Assembly: GCA_036172665.1 (NCBI GenBank)
Contig: CM069873.1
Coordinates: forward strand, 49,074,001 to 49,138,000
DNA: 64,000 nucleotides
Direction: 5' to 3'
Source of the DNA: Prosopocoilus inquinatus
Taxonomy: Eukaryota > Arthropoda > Insecta > Coleoptera > Lucanidae
Within the stretch, counting starts at the first letter, position 1. Each line of letters opens with the position of its first letter. Below are positions 1 to 10,941 of this stretch, piece by piece. Under the pieces are notes generated by a model. It was given only the letters and a program-made list of their open reading frames with translations, was not told the DNA's origin and did not search any database. The position numbers and the translations under genes are program-made.

Positions 1-121
1 AATGGAACCATTGAATAGCAATATAATCAACAAGCAAGAAAATTTTTTTTTTTAATCTGATAGAAAATAAATATTATATTTACGCTTCTTTTCACCAGAA
101 GAAGTTAATAAACTGGAATAA

Positions 122-1056
122 ATGAAGCTTCTTTTCAAGGAACTAAGTTGTACGACTTTAATCGAACATGAGAAAAATGATGCTCCTCCGGTGAGGAAAC
201 GTCCTCTTCAATTATCATCGGTAACGCAAGGTCGTTTTGATAAAGAAATTCAAGCAATATTATCGCTAGGTGTCATGCAATACAGCAACAATCAAGCCCA
301 GTTTTACTTACAGAAAGAAAACCTTTCGTGAGTATCGCTTCTATTTTGTTGGCAGAATATTGAATCATGTAACAAAACCAGATAGTCCTCTTCCGTATAT
401 TTCTAGTATTTCTTTCTTCTTTTGACTTAAAGAAAGCATTTTGGCAGATACCTCTCGCGCCCTCATCTCGAGAGAAAACCGTTTTCAGGCCGAGGTCTTT
501 TTAAAATCGTTAGAATGCCCTTTGGAGTGTGAAATGCTTCGCAAACTCAGCAAAGACTGATAGACATCATATTTGGACCAGGATTTGAACCATATCTTTT
601 TGAATAACTCGATGATGATATTGTTGCAACTCCATCTTATGAAAAACACCTCCAAATCTTGAAAGAACAGAACGTTCAAAGGAAGCCAATCTCTTAATCT
701 GGAAAAATTCAAATTTTGTAGACCTGAACTAAAGTTTTTGGCGTACATTGATGACCAACAAGGCTTTAGAACTGATCCCGACAAAGTAAGAATCGTGCTA
801 GAATGTCCTAAATACTAGGAACACGGTAACTGAAATGAAATGTTTTATAGGCCATTTTCATAATCAGACCTTAAGGAAGCTATATTTTAAAGTCTTTTTA
901 AGAATAAATAATGTATTTTTTTTTTAGGTTAAAGTAACTTTAAATTTAAAGTCTGATTATGAAAACGGCCCTAGGATTAGTAGATTAGTATGGCCGATTT
1001 CTTGTTTAACCGCTCCTTTTACCAATTTGATAAAAGGAAAAACTAAAAAAACAGAT
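122..1056 (+). pseudogene. Ty3/Gypsy pol fragment (reverse transcriptase), broken
   Basis: Short open segments in changing frames add up to part of a Gypsy-type reverse transcriptase. The start (122-330) resembles the entry to the RT domain, about 430-460 encodes a DLKKAFWQIPL-like motif, and about 600-660 encodes LDDDIVATPSYEKHLQILKE, a variant of the catalytic YxDD region in which the first D of the usual YVDD context is followed by IVATPS. About 825-1056 encodes the MKCF and GLVDYYGRFL thumb segment, split by a small MITE. Protease, RNase H, integrase and LTRs are missing. Many stops and frameshifts show an old dead copy. Confidence 0.8.
849..971. mobile_element. Small MITE inside the Gypsy relic
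   Basis: About 123 bp bounded by 20-bp near-perfect inverted repeats, GGCCATTTTCATAATCAGAC at 849-868 and its complement (one change) at 951-970. TA stands on both sides (847-848 and 972-973). Removing the element rejoins the Gypsy MKCFIG and GLVDYY motifs, so it inserted after the Gypsy copy. No coding sequence. The TA duplication could also be read as TAGG, so the superfamily is uncertain. Confidence 0.7.
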
Positions 1057-1057
1057 T

Positions 1058-1664
1058 TCAAATATTCGATGTGGCAGCCTTTACGTTGTGGTATTCCATA
1101 TTAATAAATTATTTATGAATAATTTAAAATTGTATACCTTTTTTCAGTTTGAAAATGATATTTAATGTTGAAACTGCAGTAACTGTGTTATAATAAAGAA
1201 GTAATATATAATAAACAAAGTAAAAAACTATTTATTTTAATTTATTAATGTGGAATACCACAAAGTAAAGGCTGCCCACATCGAATATTTCAAACAAGCT
1301 GGTATAGCAGAACTAGCCAAACTTTATTTTAAGCTACGCCTCAAATATAGGATGACAGTGCAAAATATCTGGTTCAACCAAGAATGTCTCAGAAGAAACG
1401 TCACACCAAAATATGTACAACTAAAAACAAAGACTAATTCAATAGCATCAAAGAAAGCAATAACAACCGCCAAAAGAGCCTGGCTTAAAGAAGAATCCAA
1501 ATTTTGTTTCCAGAGAAGAGATTCCTTGTAGATCTACATTAAGGTTTTACATTCAGAACTTTCGTACAAATTACATAACATACAGTTTGATATCCTAGAC
1601 AATAACATTAGGGAAAAATAGCTTACCAATACCCAGGAAATATTCAAACTAAAACAAACTAAAT
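1058..1664 (+). pseudogene. Penelope-like element fragment (N-terminal region), with fold-back start
   Basis: The open segment 1250-1531 has a WFNQECLRRNVTPKYV stretch and a basic SKKAITTAKRAWLKEE stretch that resemble the region ahead of the reverse transcriptase in arthropod Penelope-like ORF proteins. Beyond the stop at 1531 the same reading continues as LHSELSYKLHNIQFDIL with further stops. Positions 1058-1108 are an inverted copy of 1232-1290, giving roughly 50-bp arms with a loop of about 120 bp. The fragment runs into an H1 repeat. The family assignment is from memory of motifs and is moderate; it could be another retroelement. Confidence 0.5.
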
Positions 1665-1800
1665 AATTTAAGAATAATTGGAATTAATCTCCGCCCACAA
1701 TAATTTTATATCCGCAGATACGTATTTCGGCATCTAAGCTGCCATCTTCAGTACGCTACCAACTTAAAAGCACTTAAAAATATCTAGCTCTCATCTGTAG
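1664..1800 (-). repeat. H1 repeat, copy a
   Basis: First of five copies or fragments of a dispersed repeat recognised by the blocks CCGCCCACAATAATTTT and ACGTATTTCGGC. The other copies are near 3993-4255, 10915-13525 (split by piggyBac), 19995-20080 and 59045-59300. It abuts a PLE fragment and carries a 43-nt hammerhead-like motif. Confidence 0.8.
1713..1755 (-). ncRNA. Hammerhead-like ribozyme motif, H1 copy a
   Basis: Read on the minus strand: stem I CGUA pairs with UGCG (one GU pair), followed by CUGAAGA, a hairpin GGCAGC/GAUGCC with loop UUA, then GAAA, a short palindromic stem III AUACGUAU, and C at the cleavage position. One extra U separates CUGAAGA from stem II, unlike the canonical hammerhead. 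Activity is therefore uncertain. Confidence 0.5.
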
Positions 1801-1804
1801 GTTG

Positions 1805-2150
1805 TTTTTTTTTGACGATTTATACATAATACATATATATTTTATTTTTCAGGATTTCTAGGTATCAAAGAGGAGGGAATTATATACGTATTTATTCGTT
1901 AGAATAAGAACTTTTTTCGGGTCTTTTGGACTATTTATTTCCGTATTTCCGTGTTGTTTGGTTATCTCTTATTTGTAAGGTTTTTCTGACGGTTAGTTTT
2001 AGGTATTTACATATTAATTTACATTTAGTTGTTTTTGGACGATTTATACATAATATATATTTTTTGTTTTATTTTCAGGATTTTTAGGTATCAAATTAAA
2101 GGGAATTTATACTTGTTTATTCGTTAGAATAAAAATCTTTTTTTTATATC
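1805..2150 (+). repeat. Two direct copies of a PLE leader-like segment
   Basis: Segments 1805-1915 and 2028-2145 are direct repeats sharing GACGATTTATACATAATA, TTTTCAGGATTT and TATTCGTTAGAATAA. The same blocks occur in reverse at about 61812-61905, just upstream of the PLE-B coding sequence, and a further piece lies at 18779-18850. TTTTCAG before the shared block looks like a splice acceptor of a PLE leader intron (inference). Confidence 0.6.
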
Positions 2151-2166
2151 TACTTACATTTAGACA

Positions 2167-2896
2167 TACCGTACGTCCGTCCCCCATTAGGACATAGGAA
2201 TTAACATGGGAAAAAAGAAATTAATTTATATTATCTTCCTGAATAAATTCGTATGAATTTATAGGTTGCAGTCGGAAAGACTTCGGCTTTTGATGTATTT
2301 TGATATTAAATGTATGATACTTTAACTGTTAATTACTTTAAAATAATGAAAAAAGGAAATAATTTTTGTTTTGCACGCTTAACAGTCTGATCAGAAACGA
2401 GAAATAAACCATTTGTGTGTGGCCAGGCAGTTAGCGGCGAAGTTGCTACAATTTTTGTCGTTTTCTTGCCATTGAGAGGTTACACGTTCAAATTCGAAGC
2501 AGAAAATATTTTTTATTTTTTAACGTGATGTTTTTCTATTTAAAGTATGTGAAAAGCTTCAAAAAAAAATTATGAAAAAGAGTCGTGGTCTGGGTTTGAC
2601 ACCGCAACCTGACAGTTACGTAATTCGATCAAACTCGACACTACCCACTTGACCACGAGAATCACTTACAATTTTGATTAAAGCACATTGCTCAAACCAA
2701 ATAAAAAAATTAATTGCTTTTTTTCTTAATTTACAAAAAATTAACAGCTAAAATCCAGTATTAAAATGTTTTAAATTTTATGGTCTTTCTGACTATAACT
2801 TATGCACTCATATAAATTTATTCAGGCAGATAATATAAAGCGATCTCTGTTCCTCCATTTTAATCGCTAGGTCCTAATGTCAGACGGACATACGGT
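2167..2896. mobile_element. Non-autonomous DNA element with tRNA-like arms
   Basis: About 28-bp inverted repeats lie at 2165-2192 (ATACCGTACGTCCGTC, then CATTAGGAC) and 2871-2898, with TA at both edges. There is no long ORF. Near 2425-2505 the plus strand has GTGGCCAGGCAGTTAGCG followed by CGTTCAAATTCGA, similar to pol III A and B boxes. Near 2585-2665 the minus strand has TGGTCAAGTGGGTA and GGTGTCAAACCC inside a 7-bp acceptor-like pair (TCGTGGT/ACCACGA). The two arms look distantly related. A Tc1/mariner-type MITE that captured or evolved tRNA-like sequence is one reading. Confidence 0.55.
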
Positions 2897-2899
2897 ATA

Positions 2900-3990
2900 T
2901 ACATATACGTGTAACCAAATAAGTTTCACATATTAAAACTGTAAGTTCTTTATCACTTAAGAAAGTGCTTTCTGTAAATATGAATTTTATTGGTGAAAAA
3001 TTAAACAAATTAAAACCCCCTCAGAGCCCGGAGACTTTTTGTTTGAAAACCTCTGACTGGCCGTGTATCAGTTTGTACAAGCGCATCATAAAACGTCGTA
3101 AAACAATAAAATGTCATCGAACTGAAGGGCACTGGGTTAAAATCTTCGCTTATGTAATTCTATAACGGAATAGAATTATAAATATCCATCGCGTTGCTTA
3201 TTAAATTAATCAATTTTCTCAATTTTCATGTAACTGTAATTAGTTTTCTGCTCACAAAACTGTAAAAATAAATAAAAATTAGAAATTCCATTTTCTAAAA
3301 TTATTTTACTAATTCATACGTATTCATCTTGTACTTTATTTGCTGGTCGTCAATAAACTGGATTGTTATTTCTTTATTGCGCAAAATGTTTAAGAATGTC
3401 TTTTCTTTCTGCATTTCGGAAAATCGTTATTGAATGCAGTCATCGCTTTTATTATTTTGTGGAACCAAAACAAAAAAGCGTCATCGAACTCGAACTATGA
3501 AGAAACGTATTCGTTGGTGAAAATAATTAACAAAGCGACAATCAATCAAAGCGACTAATATTTTTTTTAATCATTTTAATACTCGAAATTAGGACTGTAA
3601 ATCATGTGTACTATTGGTTTACAAATACCAGGATGTCAAGATATAATTATCGTCGATTATCTAATGAAACAGATTTAATTCCGATCAATGCAAGCAGATT
3701 TAAATTGTTCTCCTTTAATAATAATGCACACACGGGCCACGACCGTCACCACGTCGGTGATTCTATTTTATTGTTTTCCCATAAAGCTTTTAAAATGCGA
3801 TCAAGCAACTGACCTTGAATTTTGCTGGAATTTTGTTTTATAATGTTGTTTTTGTGCACGGCCGACAAGAAGTTCTCTAACAAAAGAGTCAATACTTCTC
3901 CACTAGGTCATTTTTTTATTTTTGAGCTAGACTTTTGGTAGTTGCAGCATTAATTCTCTTACATGATGAGGATTACATGATGAGGAACTT
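2900..3990. other. AT-rich stretch with nothing recognised
   Basis: Short spurious reading frames only (for example 3606-3812). No repeat ends, RNA gene or coding similarity were seen. Confidence 0.5.
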
Positions 3991-3992
3991 GC

Positions 3993-4255
3993 GGTATTAA
4001 TATGTGAAACTAATTTGATTACACCCTGTATATTTTAGGATGATTAGATTGTTGTTAGTTTTTACATTTTTATGATTTTATTAGGATGATTATGTTGTTT
4101 TTAGATATTTTTAAGTGCTTTTAAGTTGGTAGCGTACTGAAGATGACAGCTTACCTGCCGAAATACGTATTTACGGTTATAAAATTATTGTGGGCGGAGA
4201 TTACTTTCAATTATTTCTTAACCCACAGTCTCCTTTACTATTTTAATGTAAAGAA
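3993..4255 (+). repeat. H1 repeat, copy b (undisrupted TTAA site)
   Basis: The fullest plus-oriented H1 copy. It runs from TTAATATGTGAAA through the hammerhead-like motif and the CCGCCCACAATAATTTT complement to AGTCTCCTTTACTATTTT. In complement it reads GTGGGTTAAGAAATAATTG, the same TTAA that piggyBac entered in copy c. Confidence 0.8.
4133..4175 (+). ncRNA. Hammerhead-like ribozyme motif, H1 copy b
   Basis: 43 nt: stem I CGUA/UACG (four Watson-Crick pairs), CUGAAGA, extra U, stem II GACAG/CUGCC with one mismatch, GAAA, stem III AUACGUAU, U at the cleavage position. Best stem I of the H1 set, but stem II is damaged. Confidence 0.5.
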
Positions 4256-4273
4256 AAATAATCATTGAATAAA

Positions 4274-4313
4274 TAACACAAATAACAAAAATAAATAAAT
4301 AAATAAATAAATT
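4274..4313. repeat. AAAT microsatellite
   Basis: Imperfect run of AAAT/AAATAAC units, possibly the A-rich edge of the adjoining PLE fragment. Confidence 0.7.
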
Positions 4314-4419
4314 TTATCGAAGAAATAGTTATAAATAATAATTTGAATTTAAACAACATAAATAAAATCTACAATAACATAACAACAAAACCCATACTAA
4401 TAACAATACTGACAATGAA

Positions 4420-4596
4420 CATACTCACCACACTAAAGTTTCCTATCAAGGTACCATTAATCACAAAATAGAGAAAATACTAAATAAACTTAACATGAAA
4501 TGTGCCACTTCACGAAAAGCAAATTTATTAAGTAACTTACAAAACAATAAAGATAAAATTAATAAACTTTAAAAAAAGCGGCGTATACAGGATGGA
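4420..4596 (+). pseudogene. PLE fragment: connector to GIY-YIG start
   Basis: Translation gives YQGTINHKIEKILNKLNMKC, then NNKDKINKL, a stop, and after a one-base frame change KSGVYRM. The layout (phenylalanine-tyrosine strand, helix with ILNKLN, short basic linker, SGVY) matches the region joining the reverse transcriptase to the GIY-YIG nuclease in Penelope-like elements. It lies downstream of H1 copy b in the same orientation, which ties H1 to this PLE type. Recognised from motif layout only. Confidence 0.45.
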
Positions 4597-4599
4597 CCA

Positions 4600-7270
4600 A
4601 CAGTGCGTGGGCGGAAGATTGTGGCGTTACTATTGAAAATTTTTGAAATCTGTGTGTGCAGTAACATACATATCGGTTAGATGCATAATCTAAAATTATT
4701 TAGACTTATACAGAATGTTCCGTAAGAGTGTGACGACCCTAACATATATTTTTTTTAATGGAACACCCTATATATTATTGGACTATTAGATGTCTCATAA
4801 TCAATGGACGAACATAATATAAGATTTTACTGACCTAAAGTTTATCGTTTTCGAGATATTGATATAAGTATAAGACTTTTTACATATATCTCTCAAACTT
4901 TGAACGCAGAAACTTTTTAAATTTGTATCTTTAAAATCTCAACTGTATTATAATTTAATAAATAAAATTGGATTTTGTTTTATTTCTAATGCACATATAT
5001 TTGACAATATTACATTATGAATTTAAATAGTCCAGCGTCGACGAATTTAATACTAAAAACTGTTTTTACTGCGATAAAGCCGACGAGGCGCGACGTCGTT
5101 TTTGATTCTTTTTTAATACAAACACTTTAGCGAAATATAAACACAAATGTGGTTCATGCGGAATGATAATGAAATAAAAATTGTTAAATAACATCATTTT
5201 CACAAATTATGCGTTAATTTTGCGGCGAAGTACATTATAAAGAAACGATTAAGTAATTTGACATTTTGAAAGCGATTTAAAGAAAACAATGTTCCATTAA
5301 AAAAGTTTAAAACAAATGAAAATCTCGAATCACTTGCTTTTCCGATTTTGCCAAAAAAAAAATCGATCGGAAAAGGTCCTGAAACTTCCCCAATTTAAAT
5401 TACCCCGTAAAATTTGAAATAAAAGTTAAGATATTGTGAATATTTGATTTAATATCCATTGACTTTATTTAGTAAAAAATTTTATTCATTTGATTTTCCG
5501 ACGTTGTCATAAATCATAAAATCGAGCAGGAAAGGTACTGAAAGTTTTCTAATACCCTGTATACATTTTTGTATGAATTGTTTCTTTATTTTAATCTGTA
5601 AAGTACGAGATATGTATGTACGTATGTACAGGCTATTACAAAACGTTTAGTTTTTCTTATACCATATGTTGCGTAACTTTTTTTTTTTTGATTTGCAGAA
5701 TAATTAGAGAAAAGAATTCATGCCACTTAGTGTTGGACACTATTTATGTCGAATGTACTACTTACTCCTGCCACCTTTCCGATGAAACGAATTGTTCGAA
5801 TTGTTATTGAGTGGAAGGAAAGAATGCAATGCGAGCGTTCGCACTTAGCAGAAATTATTTTGGCCGAGGCGGATACACTCCGAGTACTAAATTATCGGAT
5901 TCTTCTCCCTGGTAATTACTAAATGCAATAGAAAATGGGATATTCCATTTAAAATAAAAATTTGACAACAACTTCCAATTAACTTCCAGTATAAACCTAA
6001 CGTAACGTAAGTGTACGGAAGTGAAAAGTATATTTTAATGGAACGTTATCGCTATTCTATTACTGCAAAATATAAAACAGAATCTCAGATTGGAAGTTCA
6101 TAAACTTGCAATGAACACGTTGCCTAAATCACCCCGTATACTTCAATAAATACGCACTTCTGTAAAAAAATATTTCATATAATTTTTTTTTTTGCTTGCC
6201 TTTTTCTTACAGATAATGAAAAAACTCCACATCATCATCATGTCAAATAACTTCAATCATCCTAAAAATAACAAGTTATACATAGCAATAATAAGGAAAA
6301 CTTTCCTCCACAAACACATTTACAACAATTTTATTATTAATGAACAAACTATTATTAATTCTCATTTTTTTTAAATGATACTTTGGAAAACCTGCGTCTA
6401 TTTCCTCTCCTTCTTAGAATAAGCCAAGGTTGGTAGAGCTGAAGGTAACTAAATAATAAGTTTACCTCATAATTTTCTGTAAACATTCTGTAAAACTGTA
6501 GGAAACTTTGCTTTAAAAAATGTTTAATAATTTATTTCAGTGTAACAGTCGGTATATTCAACATTTTAAGTAGCTTTTATATTTAAGTCAGGCTTAGACA
6601 TTTTCTTTACGTTCAACTGTCTAATAAACTGTACAATGTATTTGAGGTATGTAATAAATAAAAATGTTATTAAGTTAAACAATTGCTTACTAAAGTGAAT
6701 TTTCTTATTTTATTGCGAAAAATTTGGAATTCTAAACATTGAAATTGTTTATGGAATAAACTATTTAATTATAAATAACTTACTTTATTGATGATTTTTT
6801 GTTGGAATGGCAATAAAAATAAAAATATCAATACAAGAAGAAATTAATTGTAGTGTATACTAAATTAACTATTTATATCACAGAAAATGATGACTTTTTT
6901 TATGCACATACTTTGTACTAGGACTTTGGATTGCAATAAACTATTTTAGTTGAAGTGTTTTTAAAAAAGAGATTATTCTTGGAGAAACTCATTTAATGAA
7001 TGGTAGTTTCCTATACGTGGAATTTAAAGCGGAAATATTTTCTCTTATTTTGTAAACACTAGGATTTATTTCTGGTTGAAAATTATATTTTTTTTTTACA
7101 ATGTCAACACGATTTCTTAAGACTAGAAACGTTTAATTAATGTTTCAATTATGGTTTAAACTTAATTTTCCCTAATGTCCGTGAAAAAAATAATTATAAT
7201 TATATAAGGTAAATAAAAACTAGTTATGCATATGAGAAAATAGCTTTTAAACCTTAAGCGGATACTGTAA
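4600..7270. other. Mariner-type repeat debris and unassigned AT-rich DNA
   Basis: Scattered blocks such as AATGGAACACCCTATATATT (about 4757), GATATTCCATTTAAAATAA (about 5940) and CACCCCGTATAC (about 6130) resemble degenerate ends of the CAGGGTGTCC-type elements also seen at 19491, 29712 and 59302. No intact ORF is present. About 6140-7270 holds nothing recognisable. Confidence 0.4.
5700..5905 (+). repeat. Dispersed repeat, inverted partner at 55600-55800
   Basis: Shares AAAAGAATTC, CACTTAGTGTTG-ACAC, GTACTACTTA, ATTGAGT-GGAA and TACTAAATT blocks in the same order with the complement of 55600-55800. Identity by eye is about 70 percent. Family unknown. Confidence 0.6.
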
Positions 7271-7278
7271 CATCGGAA

Positions 7279-7343
7279 GGAACACTCAACGTTTCGCTAT
7301 CCTAACCGAAGCTGTCAAGTGACAGCGAAATTTTGAGTGTTCT
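7279..7343. repeat. Hairpin of two hammerhead 3' halves
   Basis: GAACACTCAACGTTTCGCTA at 7279-7299 pairs with TAGCGAAA-TTTGAGTGTTC-like sequence around 7320-7343. Each arm matches the GAAAC-GTTGAGTG half of the motif at 32625-32666. It reads as two such halves joined in inverted orientation, the same geometry as the RZ insertions. Confidence 0.45.
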
Positions 7344-7943
7344 TTCTGATTTTACAGTAAAGTAAAAAAAACTATTTCACTTTGATTGTCATCTCACAGT
7401 CATTTAAATGCAAAAAAACTTCTAAATAAGCAATTTCGAGGAATCAAAATCAAAAATCATCCGTACATCATTGTACATATTGCTACGTTATTGTTTATTT
7501 TCGTACAACAATTATTGTTTATAATAACGCATATAAATTTTTGTTAACATGGAACTCTTATAGGTCCAGGGTCGTGACCTTTTCGTTTGTTGTTTATAAC
7601 AATCTTTTGGGTTCCTTTCTAAATGTTATAAACAAAAGCTCAATTATAATTTTGATTGAAATTCAGAACAAATTAAAATCGTGTATTTTCTTCTACGGGT
7701 TTATTTAACAAATTTTTGTTTTTGCAACAATAAATGAAATGTATTTCTTTATGTTAAACGGGTTATAACAAATTAAGTTCCTGCAATGGAGTTATTAATT
7801 GTTTCATATTTATTTTTGCGATATTGATACGCTAGCTGTCCTTTAAAAGTTTATTACTCGTCTTGACATTTAACGTTGAATTTATTTGAACAATTCTTCA
7901 TTAAAATTGATAAGTGATTTAAATAGTTCCCGACATTATGTAA

Positions 7944-8050
7944 TATTAAAAAAAAATTGTTGCAAATTATGTAGCAAATCCGCCTCAATTTGTTATCCTG
8001 TTGCAATGTCAGGTCAAAAAGCAATCGTAGAATGTCGCTGTTTTATCTAT
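7944..8050 (+). mobile_element. RZ (retrozyme-like) fragment, inverted type
   Basis: Begins with an A-run and TTGTTGCAAAT, the complement of one RZ terminus, then switches to plus-oriented RZ sequence (GCAAATCCGCCTCAATTTG ... AATGTCAGGTCAAAAAGCA ... TGTCGCTGTTTTATCT), ending at the other RZ terminus. The hammerhead is lost. No clear target duplication was seen. Confidence 0.6.
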
Positions 8051-8054
8051 TCGT

Positions 8055-9236
8055 TAATATCTTTGTTCATATCTTACGGCTTTTGTCTCATCTGTACTTA
8101 ATTATTGTACACGCACGCACTGGTTCATAAATTTAATTCAATGATAACCTCGACACTCTACATCCGTTTTTAATTTACTTTTTTGGTGACTTTTTGTCGA
8201 AAATCGCTCCATCCCTTTATATAGATCATACAAAAAAAAACGCCTCCCTCTCGTTTTCTGACTATCCTTACAGCGCGTCATTCCCAATGTCTAGTAAATA
8301 TTTTTTTTGCTAAATGCGTTTTATTGCTTTTTACAAAAAAACTACTTCCTTATTACTGTTGCTACAGACTTATGTAATGTTTTAAAATGTTCCTAAATGA
8401 ATTCTCTTTACAGATATCAAAGACTAATATCCGTACATATTTTGTTTTGTTACCACGAATGTGTTTCTTGTTGTCGTGATGCTTGAAGACTTCTTGACCG
8501 AAGATGGCCATTTTGGCTTACGATGTGATCACCTTTGCTAGGCTTCAGAGATGTCTTCATATCAGCAAAGTCCTGCAGTCCTTTGTTACATCGTAGAAGC
8601 TTCAAGACTGACTTTAAACAAAATTCTGATGCAAAATCATGATAATACATTCCAAAAATGTAAGTAAAACTTATTTAACATAATAAAATTAAACATTCAA
8701 CCAAAATAACATAGCAATATGTATTTAGGAGAATAAAAGTCAAGTTGAGTTTAAACCACGAGTGTGTATCTTTTAAATGGATCCTCTAAATTATTAATCT
8801 AAATGTATGGCATAAGTTATATTATAAAAAATTATCAAAAGAAAATGGATCGAAATACGGAAGAAAAAAAGCTACTCAGACAAATCATATGTGTTCAGAG
8901 TATAGTAAAAATTATTGCATTCCTTCTTTCAGATCCATAAGTGTACTTAAAAATAAGCTTTTTTCACAATTTTTTTTATATAAAATGTACTCCTATATCT
9001 TTTAAATATTTTATAAGTAGTTTTTACGTTTATGTTTTTATGAATTACTACTAATTTTGTATTACTTCCGGAAAAAATAAAGCCTGTTGTTTGCTTAGTA
9101 TTTACTTTACTTTTGCCATGTAAATTTCAATGGCCAACAGCATTTTTTGATCTATCGGTCCACCGTGCATCAAGTTCTAAAGCATGTATATGGTGCGAAT
9201 GCATTGGATACCAACTTCCGACTATTGTTATTATTT
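8055..9236. other. Unassigned AT-rich stretch
   Basis: Nothing certain. The complement of about 8450-8650 has codon-like texture in two frames (one includes FADMKTSLKPSKGD, another MAIFGQEVFKHHDNKKH), which could be a frameshifted gene or pseudogene fragment that I do not recognise. Confidence 0.3.
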
Positions 9237-9238
9237 AC

Positions 9239-10529
9239 TAGTGCTGGCAACCAAATCGGTTTTTTGGTTAACCGGTTAACCGGTTTTGGATTATCCGAGG
9301 TTTTAAACAAAACCGAAAACCGGTTATCCGGATAATCGGTTATTCGAATATCCAATTATTTGGATAATCAGATATTCGAATATCCAATTATTTGGATAAC
9401 CGGATATTCGAATAATATCGGTTTTTGGATAATCGGATACTCGAATGACCGGTTATTCGAATAATGAAAAATATTCAAATAGCCCAACTACTTGATATTC
9501 AAATAACTGTATACACAATAACGTATTTATTTTTTTCATCCATTTAAAGATAATCTTAGGAATTTGAGGCAGCAATTTAAAACTCAAGTAAAATTGAAAA
9601 TGAGTAAATATTAAAAATATGAAAAAATAAAAAGGTAAATTATATCTGTTATTTTCACTACGTAAAAAAAAATGTAAGTGGTCAAGTGGTACTTCTAATC
9701 CACATATTAGAAGTCGAAGGAGAAGAATTAAAGTAATTTTAGTTTTTGCTGTGAGTAGCCTTTTCGACCGTACCCAACCGTCTTTCGGAGAATTCAATAA
9801 AAGTTTGTTATGGTACAGATGTTATTCGGCACCGTAATGAATTTTTACAGAACAAAATATTTGCATTACTTTTACAATTTGTTGAATGTTGTTCATTAGA
9901 TAGAACAAGAATAATTGACATATGTCTAGTATTTAACAAAAAACGAAAACTATTATTAGTGAGTTTGTGTCACGTTTTAGATGTGTGATAAATTAGAAAT
10001 GTAGTTAATACTTTAAAATGGATAAGAGAAGCACAAAATTGAAATGTATGAAACCATCTTCATCTGAATAAAAACCAGGAACATTAGTGGCGCTTTTGCC
10101 TTGGAAATAACAAACTTTTAAACCACTAGTACGTCGTATTTCCTTCTGTACTATAAACTGTAACGTAATACGTAATTTATAATTCGTTTTATATTTCAAA
10201 AATATCTCGCCATTGTAAAATTTGCGTTTAGAGTTAAAATCAGTCGAGTCTGTTTTTTATTAATCAGATTTTCGGGCAATCGAAAAGCTGGTTTTTTGAT
10301 TACAGATTTCGCGAATATCCGAATAGTCGGCTTTTGAATATATTCAAGTAGACAGGTTTTCAAATATCCGAATAGTCAGTTTTTGGATACTCGAATAGTC
10401 GGTTTTTCGAATAAACGAACAATCGATTTTTGGATATTCGAATAGTCGGTTTTAACCATTATTTGGATAACCGGTTTTTAAAGAAACCGATTATTCGGTT
10501 TCAATTTTTTCCGGTTTTTGCCAGCACTA
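9239..10529. mobile_element. Non-autonomous hAT-like element with sub-terminal arrays
   Basis: Inverted ends TAGTGCTGGCAA at 9239-9250 and its complement at 10518-10529. Inside each end lie about 200-270 bp of short degenerate repeats built from AACCGGTTATCCGG and ATTCGAATA-like words, in opposite orientation at the two ends. The interior (about 9480-10230) is AT-rich without a transposase. TAGTGNTG ends and arrays of this kind are known from hAT elements; the expected 8-bp target duplication is not visible. Confidence 0.6.
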
Positions 10530-10914
10530 GTTAAAACATATTTATGAGCCTTGGAGTGATGTCCTTTTTCATTGGGAAAATTCCTTCATTCTCGGAAAAA
10601 CTAATCAGAAAAATTTCCAAATTTTTTGACTGACTGACGTATATTGAAATGTCATTTAGAATATTCTTTGAGTGTACTTCAAAGAAGGTTAATTAAAAAC
10701 TAAAAAAAAATATATGTAGATCGAGAAAAATTTGAGCTTTTTATATCCAGAAAATGAAATGGCATTATCGTAAAAGTGGAATAAAGTATTTGACAATTTG
10801 TGCCAAAAAATTCATTTGGGTCGTCAGAAGGCAGTAGAAGAACTACTGTTCCAAATAAATTTGAATCGTACAGAAAATAAGTGAATAATGATTTATAAGG
10901 TAACTTTTTAAACT
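10530..10914. other. Spacer, nothing recognised
   Basis: AT-rich sequence between the hAT-like element and H1 copy c. No ORF or repeat seen. Confidence 0.4.
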
Positions 10915-10941
10915 AAGATAGTAAAGGAGACTGTGGTTTAA

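Noticed and set aside
485..784. Minus-strand ORF of 99 codons
   Set aside because: Antisense shadow of the Gypsy reverse transcriptase relic.
2581..2665. Possible tRNA gene on the minus strand
   Set aside because: The acceptor-like stem pairs, but the T stem does not and the anticodon arm is unclear; treated as a tRNA-like module of the MITE.
9147..9355. Short ORFs on both strands across 9147-9355
   Set aside because: They are produced by the palindromic AACCGGTT array.
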